DNA of 64,000 nt from Hyphomonas beringensis. Lineage in GTDB: Bacteria > Pseudomonadota > Alphaproteobacteria > Caulobacterales > Hyphomonadaceae. How positions within the stretch are numbered: position 1 is the first letter of the stretch; each line of letters starts with the position of its first letter. The notes under the pieces are model-generated. The model did not search any database. It saw only the letters and a list, made by a program, of their open reading frames with translations, and had not been told where the DNA came from. The DNA lies in contig NZ_AWFF01000043.1 in NCBI RefSeq assembly GCF_000682755.1, forward strand, positions 62,001 through 126,000. Direction: 5' to 3'. Of the stretch, positions 1 to 6,757 are shown in pieces. A program made the position numbers and the translations under genes.

Positions 1-984
1 TGCGAGGCGATCCTTCACCGCCTCAAAGGGCAGGGCGTGCAGCAGCGTGGCGTTGACGGCCAGCAGCTCGGCCTCGTCAAAACGCGCCGGGGCGCGGCCG
101 ATCTTGTCAAAGCTGAATTCCTCGACCAGCTGGTCCAGCGTCTCGCGCGCCTCGACATTGTCGGACGTGCCGATCTTTGCCAGCAGGCTGCAGACCGCCA
201 TCGGCTCATAGCCCTGCGCGCGCAGCTCGCCCATGGAGAGTGAGCCGAGCCGTTTCGACAGGCCCTGGCCATCCGCGCCGATCAGCAGCGGCGTGTGCGC
301 CATGTCCGGCGCCGTGCCGCCAAGTGCCTTGAAGATCTCGATCTGCGCGCCGGAATTGGTGACGTGGTCTTCCCCGCGCACGACATGCGTAATGCCGGCT
401 TCGATATCATCCACCACAGAGGGGAGGGTGTAGAGGTAAGAGCCATCCTCGCGGATCAGGATCGGGTCCGACAGGCTGGACGTGTCGATGCTTTGCGGGC
501 CGCGCACAAGGTCGTTCCACTCGACGCGCTCGCCCGACAGCTTGAAGCGCCAGTGCGGCTTGCGGCCTTCGGCTTCCAGCTTGGCCTTCTCCTCATCGCT
601 GAGGTCCAGCGCCGCGCGGTCATAAACCGGCGGGCGACCGCGGGAGAGGGCGATCTTGCGCTTGCGCTCTAGCTCGTCAGCGGACTCAAAGCAGGGATAG
701 AGCAGGCCCATTCCGCGCAGCTTTTCGGCGGCTGCGTCATATTCGCCAAACCGGTCGGACTGGTTGAACGTATCGGCCCAGACCAGGCCCAGCCATTCGA
801 GATCCACCTTCAGCGCATCTTCATACTCCTTTGTGGAGCGTTCTGTGTCGGTATCGTCGATGCGCAGGATGAACTTGCCCTGCTGACCCTTGGCATACAG
901 CCAGTTGATCAGTGCGGTACGCACATTTCCGACGTGCAGACGGCCGGTGGGCGAAGGGGCAAAACGAACAATCGGTGCAGTCAT
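1..984 (-). CDS. gltX: Glutamyl-tRNA synthetase, 3' end cut by window edge
   Basis: Glutamyl-tRNA synthetase charges tRNA-Glu (in many alphaproteobacteria also tRNA-Gln) with glutamate in the cytosol. The reverse strand is open from an ATG at 984 to base 1 and gives 328 residues of an expected 450-470, so the anticodon-binding C-terminus lies outside the window. The class I signature is clear: APSPTGRLHVGN at residues 9-20 is the HIGH region. The GLSKRLGS segment near residue 243 is the KMSKS-type ATP loop. The start fits the family, which begins a few residues before PSPTG. It is divergent from the lipoprotein gene at 1118, and both promoters must lie in the roughly 130 bp between them. No other function is likely. 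Confidence 0.96.
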   Translation of the reverse strand, partial: MTAPIVRFAPSPTGRLHVGNVRTALINWLYAKGQQGKFILRIDDTDTERSTKEYEDALKVDLEWLGLVWADTFNQSDRFGEYDAAAEKLRGMGLLYPCFESADELERKRKIALSRGRPPVYDRAALDLSDEEKAKLEAEGRKPHWRFKLSGERVEWNDLVRGPQSIDTSSLSDPILIREDGSYLYTLPSVVDDIEAGITHVVRGEDHVTNSGAQIEIFKALGGTAPDMAHTPLLIGADGQGLSKRLGSLSMGELRAQGYEPMAVCSLLAKIGTSDNVEARETLDQLVEEFSFDKIGRAPARFDEAELLAVNATLLHALPFEAVKDRLA

Positions 985-1117
985 GGGGTCAAACCTGTGT
1001 CTCTTAAGGCGCTTTCGACATCAAATTGCGGAAAAAGCCAAGGGAGGGATGCCACATTGTTGCTATTGTTTATGATAATGTGAGACGGGCAGGTGAGTCG
1101 CCATCTAGGAGATGTGG

Positions 1118-1942
1118 ATGAAACGGGGCTGGATTTTGGCTGCAGCGGGGCTGCTTGCGGCCTGTGGGGAACGGGCTGAAGAGCCGATCGAAACAGATGT
1201 GACGGTGGTGGAAGCCCCCGAACCCATTGAAACACCTGCAGAAATTGCGAAATCGGATGTCGAGACGGACTATCAGGCCGTCTCCGGCTATGGCGAGGGA
1301 TGGTATGTCAGCCCCGGCTGGCCGGGCGAATATCCGGCCGGGTTTGCCGTGCTGGACCCGGGCGTTGTCGTGAATGGCTGGTCACAGCCGAATTCCAGCG
1401 TGCCGGTAGATCTGGAATGCGCGCTGCCGCAATACGCCAACTACCAGTTGTGGAACCGCGACCGGGTGGAGCAGGACGATCTCGACTTCTTCGTCGCCAC
1501 GAAGACCTTTCCGGTGACACTCTCTCAGGATGCGTCCATCGAATATGTCTCCGATACCGGCATCAAGACGCTGGATCTGAAGGCCGGCGACCAGCTGACC
1601 TATCTGCGCTATCTGGGGGAGGGGTTCACCATCGTCTCCTTCGGTGGCGAGGAGTATGACATCAACGAGGCCGAGCTGCGCGAGATCAGCGATATCGCCA
1701 GCCTGCCAGCGCCGACAGAAGACCAATGGGTCAATGTCGCTTGCGAGGATGGCAGCCGCGCCTGGCTGCTCTATGCCACCATGGTAGACTTGCCGGGTGT
1801 CGTGGCGTCTCCGATCATGGGCTATGGCGAGGCGTCAGACATCGCGCCCGATGATGTGGCAGAGGTGCGCGCCGGCGCAGCGGCCATGGCAGCGGCCTAT
1901 GAGGGCATCGAGCCAGAGGCCGCACTGCCGGATCAGGAATAG
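1118..1942 (+). CDS. Orphan lipoprotein, SH3-like core possible
   Basis: A predicted 274-residue lipoprotein with a short basic, hydrophobic signal ending in the lipobox LLAAC, so Cys-17 should be lipidated. An acidic, Glu/Pro-rich linker follows, then a beta-rich domain with little low-complexity sequence. The segment around WVNVACEDGSRAWLLYATMV looks like an SH3-type fold, but I cannot name the family. An ATG also occurs at 1112, but the Shine-Dalgarno AGGAG (1107-1111) abuts it. The second ATG at 1118 has the right spacing and starts MKRGW, a typical lipoprotein start. It is transcribed away from gltX and toward nadE, with no terminator visible in the 43 bp between them. Function unknown. 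Confidence 0.8.
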   Translation: MKRGWILAAAGLLAACGERAEEPIETDVTVVEAPEPIETPAEIAKSDVETDYQAVSGYGEGWYVSPGWPGEYPAGFAVLDPGVVVNGWSQPNSSVPVDLECALPQYANYQLWNRDRVEQDDLDFFVATKTFPVTLSQDASIEYVSDTGIKTLDLKAGDQLTYLRYLGEGFTIVSFGGEEYDINEAELREISDIASLPAPTEDQWVNVACEDGSRAWLLYATMVDLPGVVASPIMGYGEASDIAPDDVAEVRAGAAAMAAAYEGIEPEAALPDQE

Positions 1943-1985
1943 CCCCGAAAAGGAGCAGGCCTGACCCGCAACAGCGCCTCGGCCC

Positions 1986-3635
1986 TCAATTGTCCCGGAA
2001 GCGGTTCGTGATCGGATAGCGCCGGTCGCGGCCAAAATTCTTGCCGCCGACTTTCACGCCCGGCGGGGCCTGGCGGCGCTTGTATTCCGCGATGTAGAGC
2101 AGATGCTCGATCCTTTTGACCAGCGCCCGGTCATGCCCGCGCGCCAGAATGGCCTCGATTGGCTCTTCCTGGTCCACCAGCCCGCGCAGAATGTCATCCA
2201 GCACGTCATAGGGCGGCAGGGAGTCTTCATCCTTCTGGTCCTCGCGCAGCTCTGCCGAGGGCGGCTTGGTGATGATCCGTTCCGGGATGACTTCGCCGCC
2301 GGGGCCCAGCGCGCCCTTTGGCACGGCTGTATTGCGCCACTTGGCCAGTTCGAACACTTCGGTCTTGTAGAAATCCTTCAGCGCATTGTAGCCGCCGCAC
2401 ATATCGCCATACAGCGTGGCATAGCCGACGGCCATCTCGCTCTTGTTGCCGGTCGTCACCACCATGTGGCCGAACTTGTTCGACAGCGCCATCAGGGTCA
2501 TCCCGCGCAGGCGGGACTGGATGTTCTCTTCCGTCGTGTCCGGCTGGGTTTCGGCAAAGGCGCTCGCCAGCATCTCTCCCATCGCGTCCACGCCGGGGCG
2601 GATATTGATCGTGTCATAGCGCACGCCCAGCGCCTCGGCGCAGGCTTTCGCATCCTCCAGGCTTTCGCTGGACGTATATTTTGACGGCATCATCACGCAC
2701 CAGACACGATCCGCGCCCAGAGCGTCCACGGCAATCGCCGCCGTCAGCGCCGAGTCGATCCCGCCGGACATGCCCAGCACGACGCCGGGGAATTTGTTCT
2801 TGTTGACATAGTCGCCCAGCGCCAGCGTGGCGGCGCGATATTCCGCCTCCCAGCCTTCGGTCAGGCTGGCCTGTACGTCGCTTTCAAAGCGGTGCGTTTC
2901 GCCATCATAGGTGACCATCGCCATGCCGGTAACGAAATCGCCCAGCAGCTGATGCTCTGTTCCGTCATGATCGACCGCATACGAACTGCCATCAAAGACG
3001 AGTTCGTCCTGCCCGCCCACCTGATTGACGAACAGATAGGGCACGCCCGTCTTGTGCCAGGCGGAAAAGCTGGTGTGGCGCTCCACCTGCACGGTGCGCC
3101 GCCACGGGCTGCCATTCGGCACGATCAGCATTTCCGCGCCCGCCTCGGCCAGCATGCCCGGCACGCGCGGATACCAGATGTCCTCACAGATCGCGATGCC
3201 CAGCGTCACGCCGTTCAGCTCGAACAGGGGCGGCGGGCCTTCGCCGGCGTCAAAGATGCGCTTCTCGTCAAACACGCCATAATTGGGCAGTTCGCGCTTG
3301 TCATAGCGCCCGGTGATCTTGCCGCCCGCCAGCCAGACAACGCTGTTATGGCGCTTGCCATGCTCTGCCCAGGGGCTGCCGATCAGAATGGCCGGGCCGT
3401 CTGCCGTGTCCTCGGCCAGCGCCTCAACGGCCTTCATGGAATCTTCCACGGCGGCAGATTTCAGCACCAGGTCTTCCGCCGGATAGCCCAGAATGAACAG
3501 CTCCGACAGCACGACCAGGTCTGCCCCGCGCGATTTGCCCTCAACCAGCGCCTGCCGCGCCAGCTCCAGATTGCCCGCAATATCCCCCACCACAGGGTTC
3601 AATTGCGCGACCAGAATGTTCAGCTTTTTGCTCAT
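1986..3635 (-). CDS. nadE: Glutamine-dependent NAD+ synthetase
   Basis: The last step of NAD biosynthesis: it amidates nicotinic acid adenine dinucleotide, using ammonia released from glutamine. It is a two-domain protein of about 549 residues. An N-terminal nitrilase-like glutaminase shows the Glu-45, Lys-113, Cys-150 triad (in LSELF, YDKRELPNYG and IAICEDIW). A C-terminal synthetase has the pyrophosphatase loop SGGIDS at 290-295 and the TTGNKSEMAVGY segment. The start was placed at the ATG giving MSKKLNILVAQ. An in-frame ATG lies 9 bases upstream (3644), and neither has a convincing ribosome site. It is a single gene, convergent with the lipoprotein gene. Confidence 0.95.
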   Translation of the reverse strand: MSKKLNILVAQLNPVVGDIAGNLELARQALVEGKSRGADLVVLSELFILGYPAEDLVLKSAAVEDSMKAVEALAEDTADGPAILIGSPWAEHGKRHNSVVWLAGGKITGRYDKRELPNYGVFDEKRIFDAGEGPPPLFELNGVTLGIAICEDIWYPRVPGMLAEAGAEMLIVPNGSPWRRTVQVERHTSFSAWHKTGVPYLFVNQVGGQDELVFDGSSYAVDHDGTEHQLLGDFVTGMAMVTYDGETHRFESDVQASLTEGWEAEYRAATLALGDYVNKNKFPGVVLGMSGGIDSALTAAIAVDALGADRVWCVMMPSKYTSSESLEDAKACAEALGVRYDTINIRPGVDAMGEMLASAFAETQPDTTEENIQSRLRGMTLMALSNKFGHMVVTTGNKSEMAVGYATLYGDMCGGYNALKDFYKTEVFELAKWRNTAVPKGALGPGGEVIPERIITKPPSAELREDQKDEDSLPPYDVLDDILRGLVDQEEPIEAILARGHDRALVKRIEHLLYIAEYKRRQAPPGVKVGGKNFGRDRRYPITNRFRDN

Positions 3636-3763
3636 AGGGAGCATTTAGGCCGCTGCGGGGGGATTAGCAATTGGTGTGGTGGGTTATCACGTCGCAGCAT
3701 GTTAGTAGGATTGGCAAAGTCGATTTTTCATCGAGCGTTTCTGATTTTCCAGAATGGGTTTGG

Positions 3764-4420
3764 TTATAAATGGATGGCTTGCTTTTCGAGGCTTTTGATC
3801 AATGCGAGGTGGTCGTCTGTCGGGATGGGAGCAGCAGAGTAAAAGATACTCTGCTCGAAATCAGAACCGAACTTTCGTTCCAGCCGAAACGGCGAGGGTT
3901 TGATACCAGCTATATGTGACTCATCGGCAGCAAACATAATTCCAGCCGGCACATACGTGATGGCGTCTCGACCTGTATGGCTTTTGAGCGAACGTGAAAT
4001 TTCGGACGCGGCTGCGCTGTACACGGATAGAAATTTAAGTACTTGGTCGTCGCATCGAACAAGAACTTCACTTCCGTATGCGCGATTGAGGCGGTGGGTT
4101 TCAATTCGCTTCCAGCCAACTTTCGCTTCCATCCACTGCTCCAAATCGTTGAGAAAGGCTTCAAGAATCGAAGTGTTGCACTGAGCGCGAACGATCACGC
4201 CATCGTTGTAGATTTCCAGAGATCTAATGGACGCTTTGTTGAAGGTGCCGTGCTGAAATGCTTGCTTGTCCGATTGCAGTTCCTGCGGAGTCGGCCATCC
4301 CTTGAATTGATACTTCTCCACCAGCATTTCGGTAGCTTTGAACATATTGACCTTCTGCTCGGCGTTTCCCGCCCAGAATAGTGAGGTTACCGTACTCTGG
4401 TTGATCGATAGTAGCTCCAT
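3764..4420 (-). CDS. Unrecognised third gene of a toxin-antitoxin-like cassette
   Basis: A 218-residue soluble protein with no signal peptide, membrane segment or family I can name. It is rich in charged and aromatic residues. The C-terminal stretch around FRLERKFG and IFYSAAPIPTDDHL looks conserved in style, with an Arg-Glu-Arg patch and a Thr-Asp-Asp-His. It is the last gene of a three-gene unit with a HigB-like toxin and an XRE protein. Its ATG lies inside the XRE frame, giving a 197-nt overlap in the +1 frame. A stop codon 13 codons upstream of the ATG rules out an earlier start. The first internal Met (residue 26) would still overlap. Composition is visibly lower in GC than the chromosome around it. 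It could be a chaperone-like or accessory antitoxin component, but that is inference. Confidence 0.7.
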   Translation of the reverse strand: MELLSINQSTVTSLFWAGNAEQKVNMFKATEMLVEKYQFKGWPTPQELQSDKQAFQHGTFNKASIRSLEIYNDGVIVRAQCNTSILEAFLNDLEQWMEAKVGWKRIETHRLNRAYGSEVLVRCDDQVLKFLSVYSAAASEISRSLKSHTGRDAITYVPAGIMFAADESHIAGIKPSPFRLERKFGSDFEQSIFYSAAPIPTDDHLALIKSLEKQAIHL

Positions 4421-4826
4421 GGCTTGGGTCCTTGGTGTCAGCTGAAGTTGAGCTAGTTAGTTGAAGAGCGAGTTCAAAAAATGACGGATTTTTGTGGGCA
4501 GTTTGGTTCTCAGATCGCTCAATGTTGGCGATTGCGTCCTCATATTTTTCAATCTCAATCTTGAGCCTCGCATCCATCGCCTCGGCAAGTCGAAGAAGCG
4601 TTTCCATTTTCCATGTGGGGGCGGATGATTGTTCGAACCGCGAAATAGCGGACTGCTTCATATCAACTTTTTTGGCCAATTCGGCCTGCGTGAGCTGTCG
4701 GTCTTCTCGAAGGTTCCGATAGAATTCCGGAATGCTTTGTTCCAATTCCGCCCGAAACCATTCCCGTCGAAACTCTGGGTCAGATTTGATGCGTTCAGCA
4801 ACTCGATTATCAATGGATCGTATCAT
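4224..4826 (-). CDS. XRE-family antitoxin/repressor (HigA-like)
   Basis: A 200-residue DNA-binding protein. Residues about 36-92 form an XRE helix-turn-helix, with the recognition segment QLTQAELAKKVDMKQSAISRFEQ split between positions 44 and 66 and the usual tail TLLRLAEAMDARLKIE. HigA proteins of this sort are about 90-130 residues. Here the frame runs on for another 70 residues or so, and residues 136-200 are encoded by DNA that also encodes the downstream protein in another frame. This tail looks non-domain-like and may be a read-on product. It starts 17 nt inside the toxin gene, so translation is probably coupled. Expected to neutralise the toxin and repress the shared promoter at 5199-5226. 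Confidence 0.85.
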   Translation of the reverse strand: MIRSIDNRVAERIKSDPEFRREWFRAELEQSIPEFYRNLREDRQLTQAELAKKVDMKQSAISRFEQSSAPTWKMETLLRLAEAMDARLKIEIEKYEDAIANIERSENQTAHKNPSFFELALQLTSSTSADTKDPSHGATIDQPEYGNLTILGGKRRAEGQYVQSYRNAGGEVSIQGMADSAGTAIGQASISARHLQQSVH

Positions 4827-5157
4827 TGGTCGTTTGCGTTCCCTTTGTGATCGCGGTCATCCGGGCTTTGGCGTTATCAAGTTCTCGCTTTGGAGTTTTT
4901 CTTGTCTTCTTCTCGAAGCAATTGACGAAAACTGCTGCCTCGTCGTGGAAGAAATAGAGAAGTCGGTACTCGCGCTTTTTGTGTTTAATCTTCAGCTCGA
5001 ACAGGCCGTCACCTAACGGTTTTGAATCGGTCCGCATTGCGCCTCCTTTTTCCTCAAGAAGCTTCATCAGCCTCCTGGACCTAGCTTCTGCGCCTGCTTC
5101 CAGCTCGGCAAGGAACTCGTCCACGACGTTACCGAACTGTTTTAAAGCAACACTCAT
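4810..5157 (-). CDS. HigB/RelE-superfamily toxin (Gp49-like)
   Basis: A 115-residue protein of the phage-derived Gp49/HigB-like group of the RelE superfamily. These are mostly ribosome-dependent mRNA interferases. The family pattern is visible: KPLGDGLFELKIKHKKREYR, then LLYFFHDEAAVFVNCFEKKT and the KTPKRELDNAKAR helix. Conserved basic residues in the beta-sheet core and the terminal Lys-Thr-x-Lys-Thr-Pro are those expected of the catalytic or RNA-binding face. The toxin is first in the operon and the antitoxin second, which is the HigBA order. The low-GC promoter region upstream and the neighbouring repeats suggest horizontal acquisition. Activity is inferred from the family only. Confidence 0.87.
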   Translation of the reverse strand: MSVALKQFGNVVDEFLAELEAGAEARSRRLMKLLEEKGGAMRTDSKPLGDGLFELKIKHKKREYRLLYFFHDEAAVFVNCFEKKTRKTPKRELDNAKARMTAITKGTQTTNDTIH

Positions 5158-5198
5158 ATAACACCAAGGTTATTTATTTCCAAGTGTAGGATTTTAAA

Positions 5199-5226
5199 TA
5201 TATAACACAAAAGTGATAATTTGCAA
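5199..5226 (-). promoter_or_regulatory. Candidate promoter of the toxin-antitoxin cassette
   Basis: Reading leftward, TTGCAA (5221-5226) and TATATA (5199-5204) are separated by 16 bp in a very AT-rich stretch, about 40 bp before the toxin ATG. An inverted repeat, ATAAC-N6-GTTAT (5158-5173), lies between the promoter and the start codon. A CAC-AAAA-GTG dyad sits within the spacer. Either could be the autoregulatory operator. Inferred from sequence only. Confidence 0.45.
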
Positions 5227-5325
5227 AACGCGTACCTATGTCGCCTTTGCGGTGATGAAATTCAATCAAAGCGTATGAATATTCAATGCCATTCCCCTCA
5301 TTGGTTGATTCACGTGGAGGACTAT

Positions 5326-5478
5326 TCAGAGGGGGGCATTCTCATCGGTTTGCAGCGCCGCCCGAACCGCGTATCCCAACGGCCTCAGTTTTCGCAGCGT
5401 ATCCTAGGCCACCTGTTCCGGCGTATTGGCCTCCTGCCGCAACCGCCGTGCGCGGTAAATATCAGGATTGCGAGTCAA
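5326..5478 (-). pseudogene. Decayed N-terminal fragment of a DUF559-type endonuclease
   Basis: One reverse frame, too short to score as an intact ORF, reads LTRNPDIYRARRLRQEANTP, then EQVA, a TAG stop at 5404-5406, and DTLRKLRPLGYAVR before a terminal TGA at 5326-5328. This matches the N-terminal helix-strand pattern of DUF559 (Vsr-like fold) proteins, which read roughly ARxLRxxxTxxExxLWxxLRxxxLxGxxFRRQ. The stop falls where a tryptophan codon (TGG) would be expected, and everything after the first strand is gone. It lies directly beside the repeat array at 5508-5998. I have seen DUF559 genes beside such GC-rich palindromes in other genomes, but I cannot quantify that. Confidence 0.55.
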
Positions 5479-5507
5479 AGAGCATTCCTTCCACAAAAGC
5501 ACGATAC

Positions 5508-5998
5508 CACCCCTCTCCCTCGGGAGAGGGGCAGGGGTGAGGGCTAACCGAAGTTTCCGCGAAGACAGCACACGCTGCACCTCCGGATTATCTCAGCCCC
5601 GCACCTTCGCCCTCTGCCGAACCTCCGTGTCCCCTCATCCCCAACCCTTCTCCCCTGGGAGAAGGGGGCGCGAATGGCAACCCACCCCTCTCCCTCGGGA
5701 GAGGGGCAGGGGTGAGGGCTAACCGAAGTTTCCGCGAAGACAGCACACGCTGCACCTCCGGATTATCTCAGCCCCGCACCTTCGCCCTCTGCCGAACCTC
5801 CGTGTCCCCTCATCCCCAGCCCTTATCCCAGGGGAGAAGGGGCGTCCCCAATCCGTCGTAACCCAAGTTTCCACGAAGACAGCCCACGCTGCAACTCCGG
5901 ATTATCTCAGCCCCGCACCTTCGCCCTCTGCCGAACCTCCGTGTCCCCTCATCCCCAGCCCTTATCCCAGGGGAGAAGGGGCGTCCCCAATCCGTCGC
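5508..5998. repeat. Three-copy composite palindromic (REP/BIME-like) repeat array
   Basis: A unit of 175 bp occurs at 5508-5682 and again from 5683. A third, shorter copy runs 5859-5998 and lacks the first 37 bp or so. Each full unit has a palindromic head (CCTCTCCCTCGGGAGAGG), a conserved middle with GAAGTTTCCGCGAAGACAGC and GGATTATCTCAGCCCCGCAC, and a palindromic tail around CTTCTCCCCTGGGAGAAG. Tails two and three share the junction GCGTCCCCAATCCGTCG. Open frames through this array are antisense or repeat artefacts. No coding sequence is supported here. Confidence 0.85.
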
Positions 5999-6025
5999 AT
6001 AAGCCCCGCCCATAGACTTTGCCGT

Positions 6026-6676
6026 ATGAGCAAGACGGCGGAATTTCTTTCCTGTGGGCTGGAGCGGGCGCGGGGCGCGGTTGTGTCTGTGGTGGGCATG
6101 GCCGATTTGCAGACCGGAGCACGAGACCTGACGCATGGCTTGCTGGCGCGGGCCAACGGCCGGCTGAGGCAGGTGGAGGCAATTGTCCGCCGCCTGATCT
6201 TCCTGATGGCCCTGTCGGTACAGCTGGCCCCCACCGCGCCGCGCAAGCGGGGTGAGGCGGGAGAGCCGGGCCTGCCCGCCGGCCTGCCGGAGGGCACAGA
6301 GCTCGCCATCTTTCCGCGCGCCTATCAGCACCGCCTGCAGCTTTTGCCGCCCCGCACGCCCTTTGCGGTAACGGGGCAGGGGTGGGACAGTTTTGGGGCT
6401 GTTTCGGTGCAGTCTGAAGACCGTTCCAGAGCCAAGCCTGATCCGCGCCGCCTGATTGCGCGCATCGTGGCGGTGCAGCGCGTTCTGGCCGCGCCAGAGG
6501 CCCATGCCAAGCGCCTGGCGCGCAGCCTGAAACGCCTGCAGGCGAAGGGAGAGCCAAAGCCCATGATCGGGCCGGTCGAGAGCGCTTTTCGTCTGTCGCC
6601 GGAACTTGGCGCCATTGCGAGCCTGCTGCCCGGCATGATCCGGGCGGGGCTGGAAAGCTGGGAAAGCTCCGGCTGA
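6026..6676 (+). CDS. Conserved-looking hypothetical protein, 216 aa
   Basis: A basic, Arg- and Leu-rich 216-residue protein with no signal peptide. One short hydrophobic stretch (LIFLMALSVQLAP, about residues 61-73) could be an amphipathic or single membrane helix. The C-terminal half has helical segments rich in Arg, Ala and Leu (IARIVAVQRVLAAPEAHAKR). I do not recognise a family. Coding is supported by sustained third-position GC and by its isolation between the repeat array and the diguanylate cyclase gene. The antisense frames over it look like shadows. The ATG at 6026 lies just after the repeat array, and no strong ribosome site precedes it. Confidence 0.6.
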   Translation: MSKTAEFLSCGLERARGAVVSVVGMADLQTGARDLTHGLLARANGRLRQVEAIVRRLIFLMALSVQLAPTAPRKRGEAGEPGLPAGLPEGTELAIFPRAYQHRLQLLPPRTPFAVTGQGWDSFGAVSVQSEDRSRAKPDPRRLIARIVAVQRVLAAPEAHAKRLARSLKRLQAKGEPKPMIGPVESAFRLSPELGAIASLLPGMIRAGLESWESSG

Positions 6677-6757
6677 ATTTTCTGAAAAATCAGATCTGTT
6701 TGCCGGGGCGCGGGGGGCGTTTCCGGCTGCACCTGCTGGCCCCGTTACAGCTGCGCG

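Noticed and set aside
5508-5998. Possible CRISPR array
   Set aside because: The units are 175 bp with conserved middles and no short unique spacers; no cas gene nearby.
5221-6557. Several open frames through the palindromic repeats and antisense to the 216-aa gene
   Set aside because: They consist of repeat sequence, are Pro/Arg-rich and have no domain; one contains the same repeat twice.
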